Under the pieces are notes generated by a model, which worked only from the letters and a program-made list of their open reading frames with translations, ran no database searches and had not been told where the DNA came from. The position numbers were made by a program, and so were the translations under genes. Below, piece by piece: positions 26,601 to 34,200 of a stretch of DNA of 64,000 nt. Source of the stretch: Trissonchulus latispiculum (taxonomy: Eukaryota; Nematoda; Enoplea; Enoplida; Ironidae); the NCBI GenBank assembly GCA_030248195.1, contig JASAND010008673.1:57862-121861 (forward strand), in the 5' to 3' direction. The first letter of the stretch is position 1; each line of letters starts with the position of its first letter.

Positions 26601-26612
26601 CATTCTTCCCAT
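8625..26612 (-). CDS. SCUBE: SCUBE-family secreted protein: signal peptide, N-terminal region, 9 EGF, spacer, 3 GCC2/GCC3, CUB start
   Basis: Secreted or membrane-tethered extracellular glycoprotein; vertebrate relatives bind Hedgehog and growth factors. Minus-strand exons: 26612-26558, 26052-25402, 25086-24970, 23827-23705, 23181-23053, 22098-21977, 21592-21487, 20953-20834, 20375-20253, 19885-19766, 19401-19279, 18964-18767, 18568 to ~18029 (interrupted by an element), 17982-17862, 14398-14195 (or 14201), 13439-13311, 11658-11569, 11274-11098, 10674-10507, 9898-9737, 8686-8625. Nearly every junction is phase 1, as expected for shuffled extracellular modules; the exceptions are 22098-21977 to 21592 and 18029 to 17982, which are phase 0. 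Nine EGF, spacer, three Cys-rich repeats and CUB is the diagnostic SCUBE order. Odd points: a 217-residue region before the EGFs not usual in SCUBE, an element inside an exon, and a CUB domain cut at PNYP by a satellite. Most of the CUB and the stop codon were not found. Confidence 0.88.
9737..11274 (-). CDS. SCUBE: SCUBE block of three GCC2/GCC3 (ephrin-receptor-like) cysteine-rich repeats
   Basis: Three phase-1 exons, each one module: 11274-11098 ([18 protein letters not shown], then SFQPE and CIKCP), 10674-10507 ([18 protein letters not shown], then YQPERG and CVPCG), 9898-9737 ([18 protein letters not shown], then YYQPED and CIRCP). The repeated C-x-x-G-x-(Y/M)....C..CP...(Y/F)QPE....C..CP pattern is the GCC2_GCC3 signature that follows the spacer in SCUBE proteins, where it and the CUB domain mediate membrane association and partner binding. 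Confidence 0.92.
10185..10437. mobile_element. small element with GCGTAGCC ends and G-run/C-run core
   Basis: Left end ACCACTAGCGTAGCC and right end GGCTACGCGCCTGGT are near-complementary. Inside are GGAGGGGGG and a run of G followed by a run of C near 10,388-10,412. Lies in a SCUBE intron. Elements of similar build occur near 40,250-40,450, 45,035-45,440 and 48,850-49,175. Confidence 0.5.
10815..10885 (+). repeat. tRNA-like (SINE-type) fragment
   Basis: Contains a D-arm/A-box-like stretch (GGCTGGTTAAATCGGTACAG) and a T-arm/B-box GTGTGTTCGATCCCCAC with near-complete stem pairing, but the acceptor ends do not pair. Best read as a tRNA-derived repeat remnant in a SCUBE intron rather than a working tRNA gene. 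Confidence 0.5.
11569..18964 (-). CDS. SCUBE: SCUBE spacer region exons
   Basis: Six exons between the last EGF and the first cysteine-rich repeat: 18964-18767 (begins [13 protein letters not shown]), 18568 to ~18029 (begins [12 protein letters not shown]), 17982-17862 ([18 protein letters not shown]), 14398-14195 ([13 protein letters not shown] ... [11 protein letters not shown]), 13439-13311 ([12 protein letters not shown] ... KVRSTS) and 11658-11569 ([11 protein letters not shown] ... FVPGMFLKN). I could not match it residue by residue to vertebrate spacers; assignment rests on position and phase. The junction between 18029 and 17982 is a proposed 46-nt intron. An alternative is one continuous exon from an acceptor at 18051 to 17862. 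Confidence 0.65.
12104..12616. mobile_element. foldback with GGATCTCTTTAACTATTTCCCC ends
   Basis: Left GGATCTCTTTAACTATTT followed by a C-run; right end a G-run followed by AAATAGTTAAAGAGATCC. Same architecture (short unique tip plus poly-C/poly-G block) as 42,032-42,688 and 34,191-35,860. Confidence 0.65.
12722..13105. repeat. direct duplication with CATAGGG(T/C)AATTCGACCACG
   Basis: Two copies, about 300 bp apart, of a roughly 80-bp block: TTTTTTGTCTC(G/C)GATT, GTCATAGGG, AATTCGACCACG and TTGATTTCGAAACTGAAAT or close variants. Related words occur in the outer arms of the 13,563-14,154 foldback. No coding role seen. Confidence 0.5.
13563..14154. mobile_element. modular foldback element, GGGTCTTATCTCG arms
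   Basis: Ends GGGTCTTATCTCGATTAC and its complement GTAATCGAGATAAGACCC. Arms contain AATGAGCTAAAATTTGGTA and CCACGCTGAGTTC; the centre is the shared palindromic core (CGAATCTGAAGTCCG, TTCGTTAGCT). It lies between SCUBE exons 14398-14195 and 13439-13311. An arm-only fragment of the same type is at 46,862-46,980. Confidence 0.75.
14861..15590. mobile_element. long palindrome, TTTAAGGGGGG/CCCCCCTTAAG ends
   Basis: Two arms of about 330 bp are near-perfect complements: ACTTTCTCCGATCTCG, TTTCACGTATTTTATTGTCC and GTACCCTGGAATTAG on the left reappear inverted on the right. Immediately preceded by the palindromic word CTGCTGCGCCTCAGCGCAGCAG. No coding frame. Confidence 0.8.
15585..16569. mobile_element. 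element with CTTAAGGTG ends, abutting the preceding palindrome
   Basis: Left CTTAAGGTGCTGGTTTCCTTT and right AAAGGATACCACCACCTTAAG form a 21-bp imperfect inverted repeat. The left CTTAAG is shared with the end of the neighbouring palindrome. A 120-codon open frame at 15,822-16,184 lies inside but shows no recognisable domain. A shorter relative with TTACGGTGGTAGTACC ends is at 41,008-41,402. Confidence 0.6.
17051..17676. mobile_element. MITE-like element built of GTTAAC/GAGTTAAC words
   Basis: Iterated GAGTTAAC, GGTGTTAAC, GAGGTTAAC and their complements, with TTGCACCAAATCGGGCTAAG near the left end and ATTTGGTGCAACGGATTAGC near the right. A second element of the same build and the same CACCAAATCGG/TTGGTGCAA flanks is at 54,096-54,915. 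In a SCUBE intron. Confidence 0.65.
18099..18437. mobile_element. CAAGAG-family MITE inserted in a SCUBE coding exon
   Basis: 339 bp with terminal inverted repeats CAAGAGTACATAATAGATAAGAGTGTGAC / GTCACACTCTTATNTATTATGTACTCTTG-type (the right copy has one change), here given only by type. It is flanked by a 7-bp target duplication, GTGATAT at 18092-18098 and GCGATAT at 18438-18444 (6 of 7). Other copies: 53,451-53,876, 31,788-32,216 and a partial one from 62,295. Fragments occur at 20,200-20,240, 36,488-36,540, 36,975-37,040, 37,828-37,865 and 57,000-57,030. No coding frame. Confidence 0.88.
19279..25086 (-). CDS. SCUBE: SCUBE block of nine EGF-like modules
   Basis: One module per exon, all six-cysteine EGF: 25086-24970 ([12 protein letters not shown]), 23827-23705 ([12 protein letters not shown]), 23181-23053 ([12 protein letters not shown]), 22098-21977 ([14 protein letters not shown]), 21592-21487 ([10 protein letters not shown]), 20953-20834 ([13 protein letters not shown]), 20375-20253 ([12 protein letters not shown]), 19885-19766 ([15 protein letters not shown]), 19401-19279 ([16 protein letters not shown]). 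Modules 2, 3, 7, 8 and 9 begin with the D-x-(D/N)-E-C calcium-binding signature; the middle ones lack it, the alternation seen in SCUBE. The donor of the 21592-21487 exon is read as C|GTAGGT because it is the one that keeps phase. Confidence 0.93.
21124..21200 (+). repeat. tRNA-like (SINE-type) fragment
   Basis: GGATATAGCTGAGTGGTAGAG is a good A-box/D-arm and GGTGGTTCGATCCCCAG a B-box/T-arm, but arm pairing is incomplete. Located in a SCUBE intron and followed by a T-rich tail. Confidence 0.5.
21770..21925. mobile_element. short MITE built of GAGTTAAA words, GCGC tips
   Basis: Starts GGGCCATTTCGCGAGCGAG and ends CGCGAAAAAGCGC. The interior is AGAGTAGAGTTAAG and TTTAACTCGTTTAACTC words. Copies of the same element are at about 36,280-36,450, 36,780-36,940, 52,432-52,602 and 53,097-53,254. 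Confidence 0.7.
22365..22822. mobile_element. foldback with repeated poly-G/poly-C blocks
   Basis: Arms AGAAGAAGAGTAAGCCACTAG and its complement bracket ATTGCGTAACGGTGCTCCGACC with its complement. Inside are at least six G- or C-runs of 7-13 separated by GTCG-containing spacers. Lies in the SCUBE intron between 23053 and 22098. The 161-codon frame across it is a by-product of these runs. Confidence 0.8.
25402..26612 (-). CDS. SCUBE: SCUBE signal peptide and unfamiliar N-terminal region
   Basis: Exon 1 (26612-26558) encodes [18 protein letters not shown], a short basic then hydrophobic signal peptide, with donor ACAG|GTAAGT. A second in-frame Met is at 26603. Exon 2 (26052-25402, 651 nt) encodes about 217 residues, [19 protein letters not shown] to VKIRIFPEK, with only three cysteines, several short hydrophobic segments ([19 protein letters not shown]) and no EGF pattern. 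Known SCUBE proteins go almost directly from signal peptide to EGF1. The phase-1 joins on both sides and the unbroken frame argue that it is translated as part of this protein. Fold not recognised. Confidence 0.7.
26168..26248 (+). repeat. tRNA-like (SINE-type) fragment
   Basis: TAGCTTAATGGTTGAGGC (D-arm), TTAGCTTTGCAAACTAGC (anticodon-like hairpin, loop reading TGC) and GAGCGGTTCGAGCTCGGG (T-arm) occur in the tRNA order and spacing. Acceptor stem does not pair. Located in the first SCUBE intron. Confidence 0.5.
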
Positions 26613-29600
26613 AAAGTTAGCACCAACAAAAAGTTGCAAACTTTTCCAAACTTTCCATTACAGCATTTTGATTAGTTGCAAAGAAGAATACCAAAAACAA
26701 TCGCCAGATTACGGTAGAAAACAGTAACAGCCAGAAGCAACGATTACATAAATGGAAATAAATTGCAACATTTGCAATAATTGTTACAATAAAAAGTTGC
26801 AGAAACTGCAAACACGTGATTCCATTAGGCAGGCGCCGGAAGTCTGTATTTAGTCTCTGAAGTCAAAACTATTTGGAGAGCAGACATTTTTTAGGAATCT
26901 AAAAAAACAAACCACCTACTTAGGGGTCGAACCTACGCTTATCAGCTAAAAAATAATCTACGGTTGACCAAGTTTTGATAGCAAACAATAGCGTTTCATA
27001 TTTTACTTAGCCTTAACGGTGAAAGATTTGGAGCAGTAGTCACAGCTATTAAATAGGGAATTAAGAATTTTATGAAATGGTAAAAATCTAGAAATACATA
27101 AACCTGCAAGTATAAGTAGATAGTATATAATATTCGAAATTTTTGTATAATGTATAAAGCAAGATTGAAAAATTGGTGTAATAACATATTTAAAATTAAA
27201 AAGTAGTAACTCCATATTTAAAACTACTTATTTAAATAATTGACAAAATCCATTTACTTGAACCTTTTTTGGAAACTTGACACAATGCTTGGCAGGCTCT
27301 CGGATAGTTCCAAAATTAAGTGTCATGTAATTAGATTAACCTAATTAGCTGACTTACAACTTAAAAACAAAAAAGCTGGGATTTCATAAAAAAATAAGAA
27401 TACTACACAAAAATGAAAAAAATGTAACAAAACCAGCGAATGAAAGAGTCAGAATTTTTGACAATTCGTAATCGCTTTTTGAGTCAGATTTTTAGGTGGG
27501 ACGCAGCTGCTTGCAGCAAAAAATTATCAGGTAATTTTAGACATAAAAACGTCTGATTTTTCTCAATGTTCCAGTAAAACAATAAACCTTCTCAGCAACC
27601 ACGTATTTCTTGCTTTCCCCACTGCAGCTTAAGTTGCAAGCAAGGTTGTAAAAATCTCCTGTAAGAAAGCTTAACCTGAGAAACAACTTAAATTTTCGTC
27701 TCATAAAACTTCAAAAATTACAGCAAAACCCCTCAGTCGGTTGAGACACAACAACACTTGCCTGCAACCTAGGCTTAGAGTAAAAGCAAGTAAATAAGGT
27801 TGGCGAAAGCTATCAACAGAAGGAAAGGTTAAGCAAGACATACCCGACTTTCGTTGGTAGCTGAAAAGATATGCTTAAGCAAATGCAAAAACTGTGAAAT
27901 TTATACTGTATATACAAACTAAATAAAATATGTGACATATATACCCATATAAATTAACCAAATAGCTATATATATGTAAGCGCTGCAGAGAACATTTTTG
28001 GCCAATATCGTTAAGTTTTAAACACAACAGGAATCGGTCTATAAGAGAATGCCAACAACTATAATGTTTACTTTAGCATTAAGGGGCCGACATAATACAC
28101 AAAGCGATAAGCAGAAATAACAAAAGACCCGAATATATTTAATGCTTAATGCTTCAGCGTATAAGTGGAAGATTTAACAGTGGTCATTTGCTTAGGCTCA
28201 AAAATTGGTTCAAATTAAATCCCTTCGATTTAGATAACTCGAATTTAAGTGGATCCTTTAGGCTCTAAATTGCTTTAGTCCTTCTAAGACCTCAAACCTG
28301 GGACCCTAAAATTGGACCAAAATGAGCATAAAACTGAATTTAATTGGACCCTTAATTTTATTGTCCGTTTAGGCCGCATTTAGCTAGCTAGCTAGAAGTG
28401 TGTATTCTTTGGCAAAAAATTTGACCACCTTTCCTGTACGTAGCTGCAGAAGTGAAAAAGCTCTATCTTAATTTCTTTACCTTTTACGTAGTTTGAATTT
28501 TCATTTAATTTATTATCACAATTATTTTCAAAAATCACGTCAATTTGTCACGAAATCAGAACAGAAATGATTGTTAATATTAAGATTAACTGTACGTTAC
28601 GTATGAGTAGGTTTATATGGAGGTGGGAATTTCAATCAAAATAAAACTCTCACGCTACTGCAAAGTTTCCGAACTTCCTAGCTTTCGTTTCATTTTGCCG
28701 AATTCTTTCAGTTTTCATTTTCAAAGTTGTCGGATTTTTCAATAATTATTCAGAAATATTAGGCAGGCTTACAAAAAACTACATTCAGAAACAAATGACC
28801 AACCTAAAATTAGAACAACTTTCACGTTGGAAGGTTTAGAAGTCCTGTATTTCAGTAGTGATTCAGAGCTTGGTCCTGACTTTTGCCATTTTCATAAAAA
28901 ACCTTCTCGAGTTCTCAAGTTCTCTAATAGTCAGTTTTCAGTGACAACAACCTCTTCTTCGGTATTAAAATGTATTAAAAATCATATGTAAATGGATCTA
29001 CAGACAGACAATTTTATGCAAATTATTGAAGCAGGAAGAAAAAATTTATAAATTGATATTTTAAAATATTTCTCGAGTAGGTCTCAAGTTGGCAAAAATT
29101 TCTCTGATCGAAATCGACCAGAGAACTTGACTCGAGAACTTTTCCAACGTGACTTGCAATGCAACTTGCGGATCTCGAAAACTTTCAGCGTAGTTTTTAG
29201 CTACTAAACTCGAGAACTCGAGAACATTTTTGTGAGACTGGCCCCCGGGACGTGATTCCAAAAGTGGCTTTTTTGTCCCATTAGCGGTTCTGAGTCGGTC
29301 TTGAAAGTGGTACTGGTTCTAGGCCCTTGGTCCTGACTCCTGGTCTTGGTCCTGCTCCTCTTTAGTGGGTATAGTCCTATAGTGTTTTGCTCTTGACATT
29401 GTGTCAACTATGTGATTATATACTTATATAGGCTACGTTTACATTGAAAAGAACAAACTCAAATATCCGTAACATTTAACTTGTATTTTACTGTATTGTA
29501 ATAGAACAAAATGTAATCTAATAGGTGATTTGACAGATTACACAATGCTTTCCTGTCCACGCAATTTTTGTTGTTTCTGCTGGAGCAGGAATGTATAAAG

Positions 29601-31271
29601 TCAGTTTTCTCCATGTTAAGCATGTGTTTTCTCTATTTCAGCACGTCGAAACCCTGTATCTTCAACACAGGGCTAAGTATATGCCCTTTTGAATTGAGGT
29701 AAAACAATGAGATAACCAGTTTAGTAGTATACGACCATTACTGTTCTGCTCAATTGTCAACAAAAGAATTCTGAAGATTTCTGAAATTCTATAGTTAACA
29801 ATAAACTCAATAGTCTCGTTCGCTTTATAAAATTTTGTATAAAATAAGACAAATTGAGATATTAAGATATTTTTTGAACATTTCCTACTGAAATTCTTAA
29901 AGGTTCACTAAGGAATATTGCCCCTTTTGGGGCCAACTTGTTTTGGTTAACCTTGACGTGGCACCAAGTTTTCGTTTAAACGAGGCCGCTAAAATAACGA
30001 CTACCTTTTTGTTCAATTTGCCTACCACTAGGTTTCAGTTTTAATGTGTCGAGCATCTAAAATCAAATCTAAATAAATAAATTAAAATGCAGCACTGAAA
30101 ACCTGCCCAATCGAATCAACAGAAATTTGTTTGGAAATTACAGTCTACACTGGAAGAAAAAAGAAGAAACGAATCGTTATTATTGATATTTTCATTCCGG
30201 GAAGCAGCAAGAATTTGTCAAATGTGCGGAATATTTGTCTGTCTATTCCTTAATACTTTTAGCATTCATTCAAGACTTCAAAACATGTATACTGGCTTAA
30301 AGGTGTCAAATTTACGTCATATTAGTCTCCCTCTTTCATTGTCCCTTTTGAATTATTAAAATCATTGAAAACAATAAAGCTCACTAAAGTTTTTGATTCT
30401 GATTTTAGGCTTCTGTCACCGTATTAGCTTATACTCTTTTTTTCCAACACCAGTAGTAGAAGTTTTGGCGTTACCAAGAGCACTAATTGTCCCACAATCA
30501 CAGAGAGACTTGAATCGAACTTTAGGACTAAGTGATTTTAGTGATTTCAAAACTGCAGTCCTCAAAATTAAGTGATACACTTAATATCACCTTCTCCCTG
30601 TCCAAAGCTAAAGCCAAACCTAAATCACTGAAACTGTTTAGTATTACTTAGTAGTGGTTCACTGGGTATACTCTAAAATTTCTAGCTCGTCTACGTTAGT
30701 ATCACAGGTTATTATTTAATGTTTAAATTATGCTAGAATTACAATTACAATTACATTTAACGACCGGAATAAGACTAAATGGTTAGAAATACAGATCTGG
30801 AAAAATAATTCTTTGGTGGGAATTGAACACAGGGGGTTCGTTGTTATAGGATTTACAAACTAAACTATTGCATTAATTTGGGGGAAATTAACGAAGTTAC
30901 ATATGGGAGTTTGAAAATAAGGTTTGGAAACATCAGAGAAGAAATCGAAAATAGGAATGCAAGAAATTTCACCAGCGATGAAAAAATTAGGGTCTAGGTG
31001 GGGATCGAACCCATAACCTTCAGTTTAACAGTTCGGCGCTCTACCGACTAAGCTATCGGGCTGGAAGAACTTGTATCATTCCAATACGAATGCAAACTGT
31101 AGTGTCAATTTGTGAAGACAAGTCAGCCCGCCCAAGCAGCATTACACAATTTCTAAACTCTTGTTCAAGCCAAATTCCAAGTGTATTTCAGTTTTAAGAA
31201 TGAAATGTTTTACGACTTTTACTTATTATATAATCTAAAGCGAGGCTTTAATGTTTTTTGTTTCTGTTTAG
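26613..31271. other. intergenic between divergent SCUBE and peptide-precursor genes
   Basis: About 4.7 kb of AT-rich DNA between two genes transcribed away from each other, so both promoters probably lie here; no TATA-type element can be singled out. It contains a CTCGAGAACTT-word repeat (about 29,060-29,240), another tRNA-like piece near 30,815-30,870, and a fragment at 30,995-31,066. No coding exon was recognised. Confidence 0.5.
30995..31066 (-). repeat. tRNA-like fragment, minus strand
   Basis: Reads GCCCGATAGCTTAGTCGGTAG (acceptor and D-arm), an anticodon-arm-like CTGTTAA loop (GTT, Asn-like) and ATGGGTTCGATCCCCAC (T-arm). The 3' acceptor side (CTAGACC) does not pair with the 5' side, so I call it a decayed tRNA or SINE head. 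Confidence 0.5.
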
Positions 31272-31275
31272 GAAA

Positions 31276-34200
31276 ATGGTGTCGACCGCTTTATTGGTAA
31301 GATTGTCAAACTTTCTTTCACTATAAACCAGAATTAGGTTAATTAAAGTTAAATTAGGTTAAATTAATTGTTAAAGTGGCTGCCAAAGTGATTATATAAA
31401 GTTCCGTACCCAAGTTAAAAAAAGAAAGAAAGTTGCACACCACCAAGGATCCGAAACAATTCTGGCATACTTCGAATGTTAAAATATTCACTACCCATTT
31501 AAAGAAAGAAAAGAAGTTGCACACCACCAAGAGTCAGATCAAAAATCCGGTATAATTTTTAGGTCATAGCCTGTCTGTGTTCGCTGGCTGCTGTGGAATC
31601 GAAGGTTCTGGGTTCACGATGGCTGGCCTACGTCCTGACCGAACCCTCCGGGAACCCGACTCTGCCCAAATCTCAATCGGAAAATGACGAAGACCTCATT
31701 TACGGTAAGAGAGTCGGAAAAATTCGGTTGAAATTGAAACTTACCGGAGATTATTACGAAACTTTTTCGAGATGTTTCCCCGCTTACCAAGAGTGTATAA
31801 TAGTAAGAGTGTGACACTCTTACACTAGCATGAACAAATCATGCTAGGTATGCTCGGTGCGTTAACTCAGATTACATTCCTTCGAATTTCTGTATTATGC
31901 AACAATTTTATATCGTTCAAAAGAGCAGAAAAAATGCTACAAAGTTGTCGAGTTAGTTTTTTTAATTGCATTAACCTAATTAAAGTTATTAATTAATTAA
32001 AAATTACTAATAAAATGCCTACTGTAAGCCTTTGGCTAATGGGCCAATCAGCGAGCAGACACACGCTTATACGAAAGCGTGTGTAGATAGTGCAAAGTGG
32101 GCCACCCCTGGATGTTACGGGGGGGGGGGTCCCCGAGTTAACGCACCGAGCATACCTAGCATGATTTGTTCATGCTGGTGTAAGAGTGTCACACTCTTAT
32201 CTATTATATACTCTTGCGCTTTCTACCTAACAAAACACTTTGCATATATGGAAGACATGACTTTATGTCACTGTTGGTTGTCACTGTCACTTTCTACCTA
32301 CTAAACTCAAATATCTGTGTACATGGGGGCATGCAGTAAACTATTACCGAAATAATTGTGAAATATGAAATTTTTCTGGGGAAAAGAAAATTTTATTGAC
32401 TCAGCAAAACACACAGTCGTCACCGTCAGGCAATTAAATCTAGATAAAACTAAATAAAAACAAATTTGCTCTTCAACCTCAGTCTAAAAAATTATGAAAT
32501 TGTGAGAAAATTAAATTTCTTACAAATCAAATTTCACTTCTCAAAAAAAGATGAAAACATTTTCCCAAACGAGATGTTTCTGAGGAATCCAGACTCAATA
32601 AACTATGTCTACTCTACGAATACTGACTAAGCCCTTCGTCATTTTAGGTAATTTTTGTCATTTAATTCCCCGCAGAATTTGTGGGGATCTGTTTTACCCG
32701 ACTAGGACTCCAAAATTAGACTCGGATAATTGACTGTTTTAACCAACCAAAATTTTTCTTTCTGTCACAAGTCGCTAATCTCAACATTTAGTACAAACCT
32801 TCTAACGGTGATTTCCTATGAACATGGGCGCCTATAATAGTAATATGGTTAAGATTGTCAGTAAGTTGTTTAAGCAAGCTCTTTGCGGACTTGGTACTTC
32901 GTGAAAACTAAGTTTTTTCAATATTTAATTAAATATTATGCCCGATATCAGTTAATAATCAATATTAGATTTATGCTTTCGAATGATAGGCTACGTGACG
33001 GATATGGTCTTAAAATTTGATAAATTCCTGTACAGTTTTTTCAGTTTGGAAGTTATATAGTTCTATTTAAATTATTTGAATAATTTAATGGTCGTTCCTA
33101 GAGAAATCCTTTTCAAAAGGACCTTTGTAAAAGTAAACGTTACCAAGGAAAGTTTAATATAGATTTGATCTTTCCACGAAAAATTTAGTGAATTTGAATT
33201 TTTCAACTAAACTTTTTGATTTTTCTGTTTTCAGAAGAAAATCTGGGCACTGAAGATTCAAATCCGTTCGATTCCGGAAACTACATGGCGAGTCTGGAAA
33301 ACTTCGAGTCACGTGTCAATCCGGCGAGCAAGGGACGGGGAGGAGCCAAGCAGGCCACCTGGCCGACCAAACGAGAGGAGAAGAAAGGTACAGCCGGCAG
33401 GCCAATGGTCCCAGGATCGACTCCCACTGGGCGATAGAAATTTTTGCAAAATTTTTGTCATAATAGGAAAACGTTTTTTGACTTGTCGACAGCATGTGGT
33501 CAGGGTAAATAGTGAAATGCTGGTACAAAAAGTGAAATTGTACCGAGTCAATGGCCGTTTTAGGATAAGTAAGGTTTATATATACACCCGTAATGTATAT
33601 AATATATATATAACACCAACAAACACACACATATATATATATATTTATACATATGTATATATTGATTGCAAAAGGATCCAAAAGGTGGCGGCGTCACCTG
33701 AGACAGTCACCAACTTTGGCATGGGTATGTTTTGACCACGCTGAAGCAAATTTTAGCAAAATTTTTCGATCTGGCGAAATATCATTTGTCGACTCGCCGC
33801 AAGGGGTGGCCAAGGTATTGAGCACTGCTGTACCCAGGCCGTGTAGGGGGCTTCGGCGCTTCGGGTCCTGGGCCGGGCCCGGTCCGGGTCCGCCCCGGCT
33901 GTGGCTGAACGCCCGGCCCGCTACTGGAGCCGGTTTCAGAGGTAGGGCTCGCCGGGTATAACGAGCTCATCGTGCCTGCCTGACTCAATTTGCGAGTCGG
34001 GGACTTGCAGCAGTCCGGGCTTTGAGCCGGGCTTAGCCACCCGAACTTCGGAGTTAGGGTAGGGCCTGTCACCGTGCCCGAGGATATAAAGCCGGGCCTA
34101 AAAGCGGGCTGCGTGCTTTGGGCCGGGCCTGGTAGCGGGCTCCAGGCTTTGATTGTGCTCTGGGCCTAGTAGCGGGCACTGGGCTCCGGGCCGGTGTCCT

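Noticed and set aside
30995..31066. Functional tRNA-Asn gene
   Set aside because: D- and T-arms look right but the acceptor stem does not pair and the anticodon stem is mismatched.
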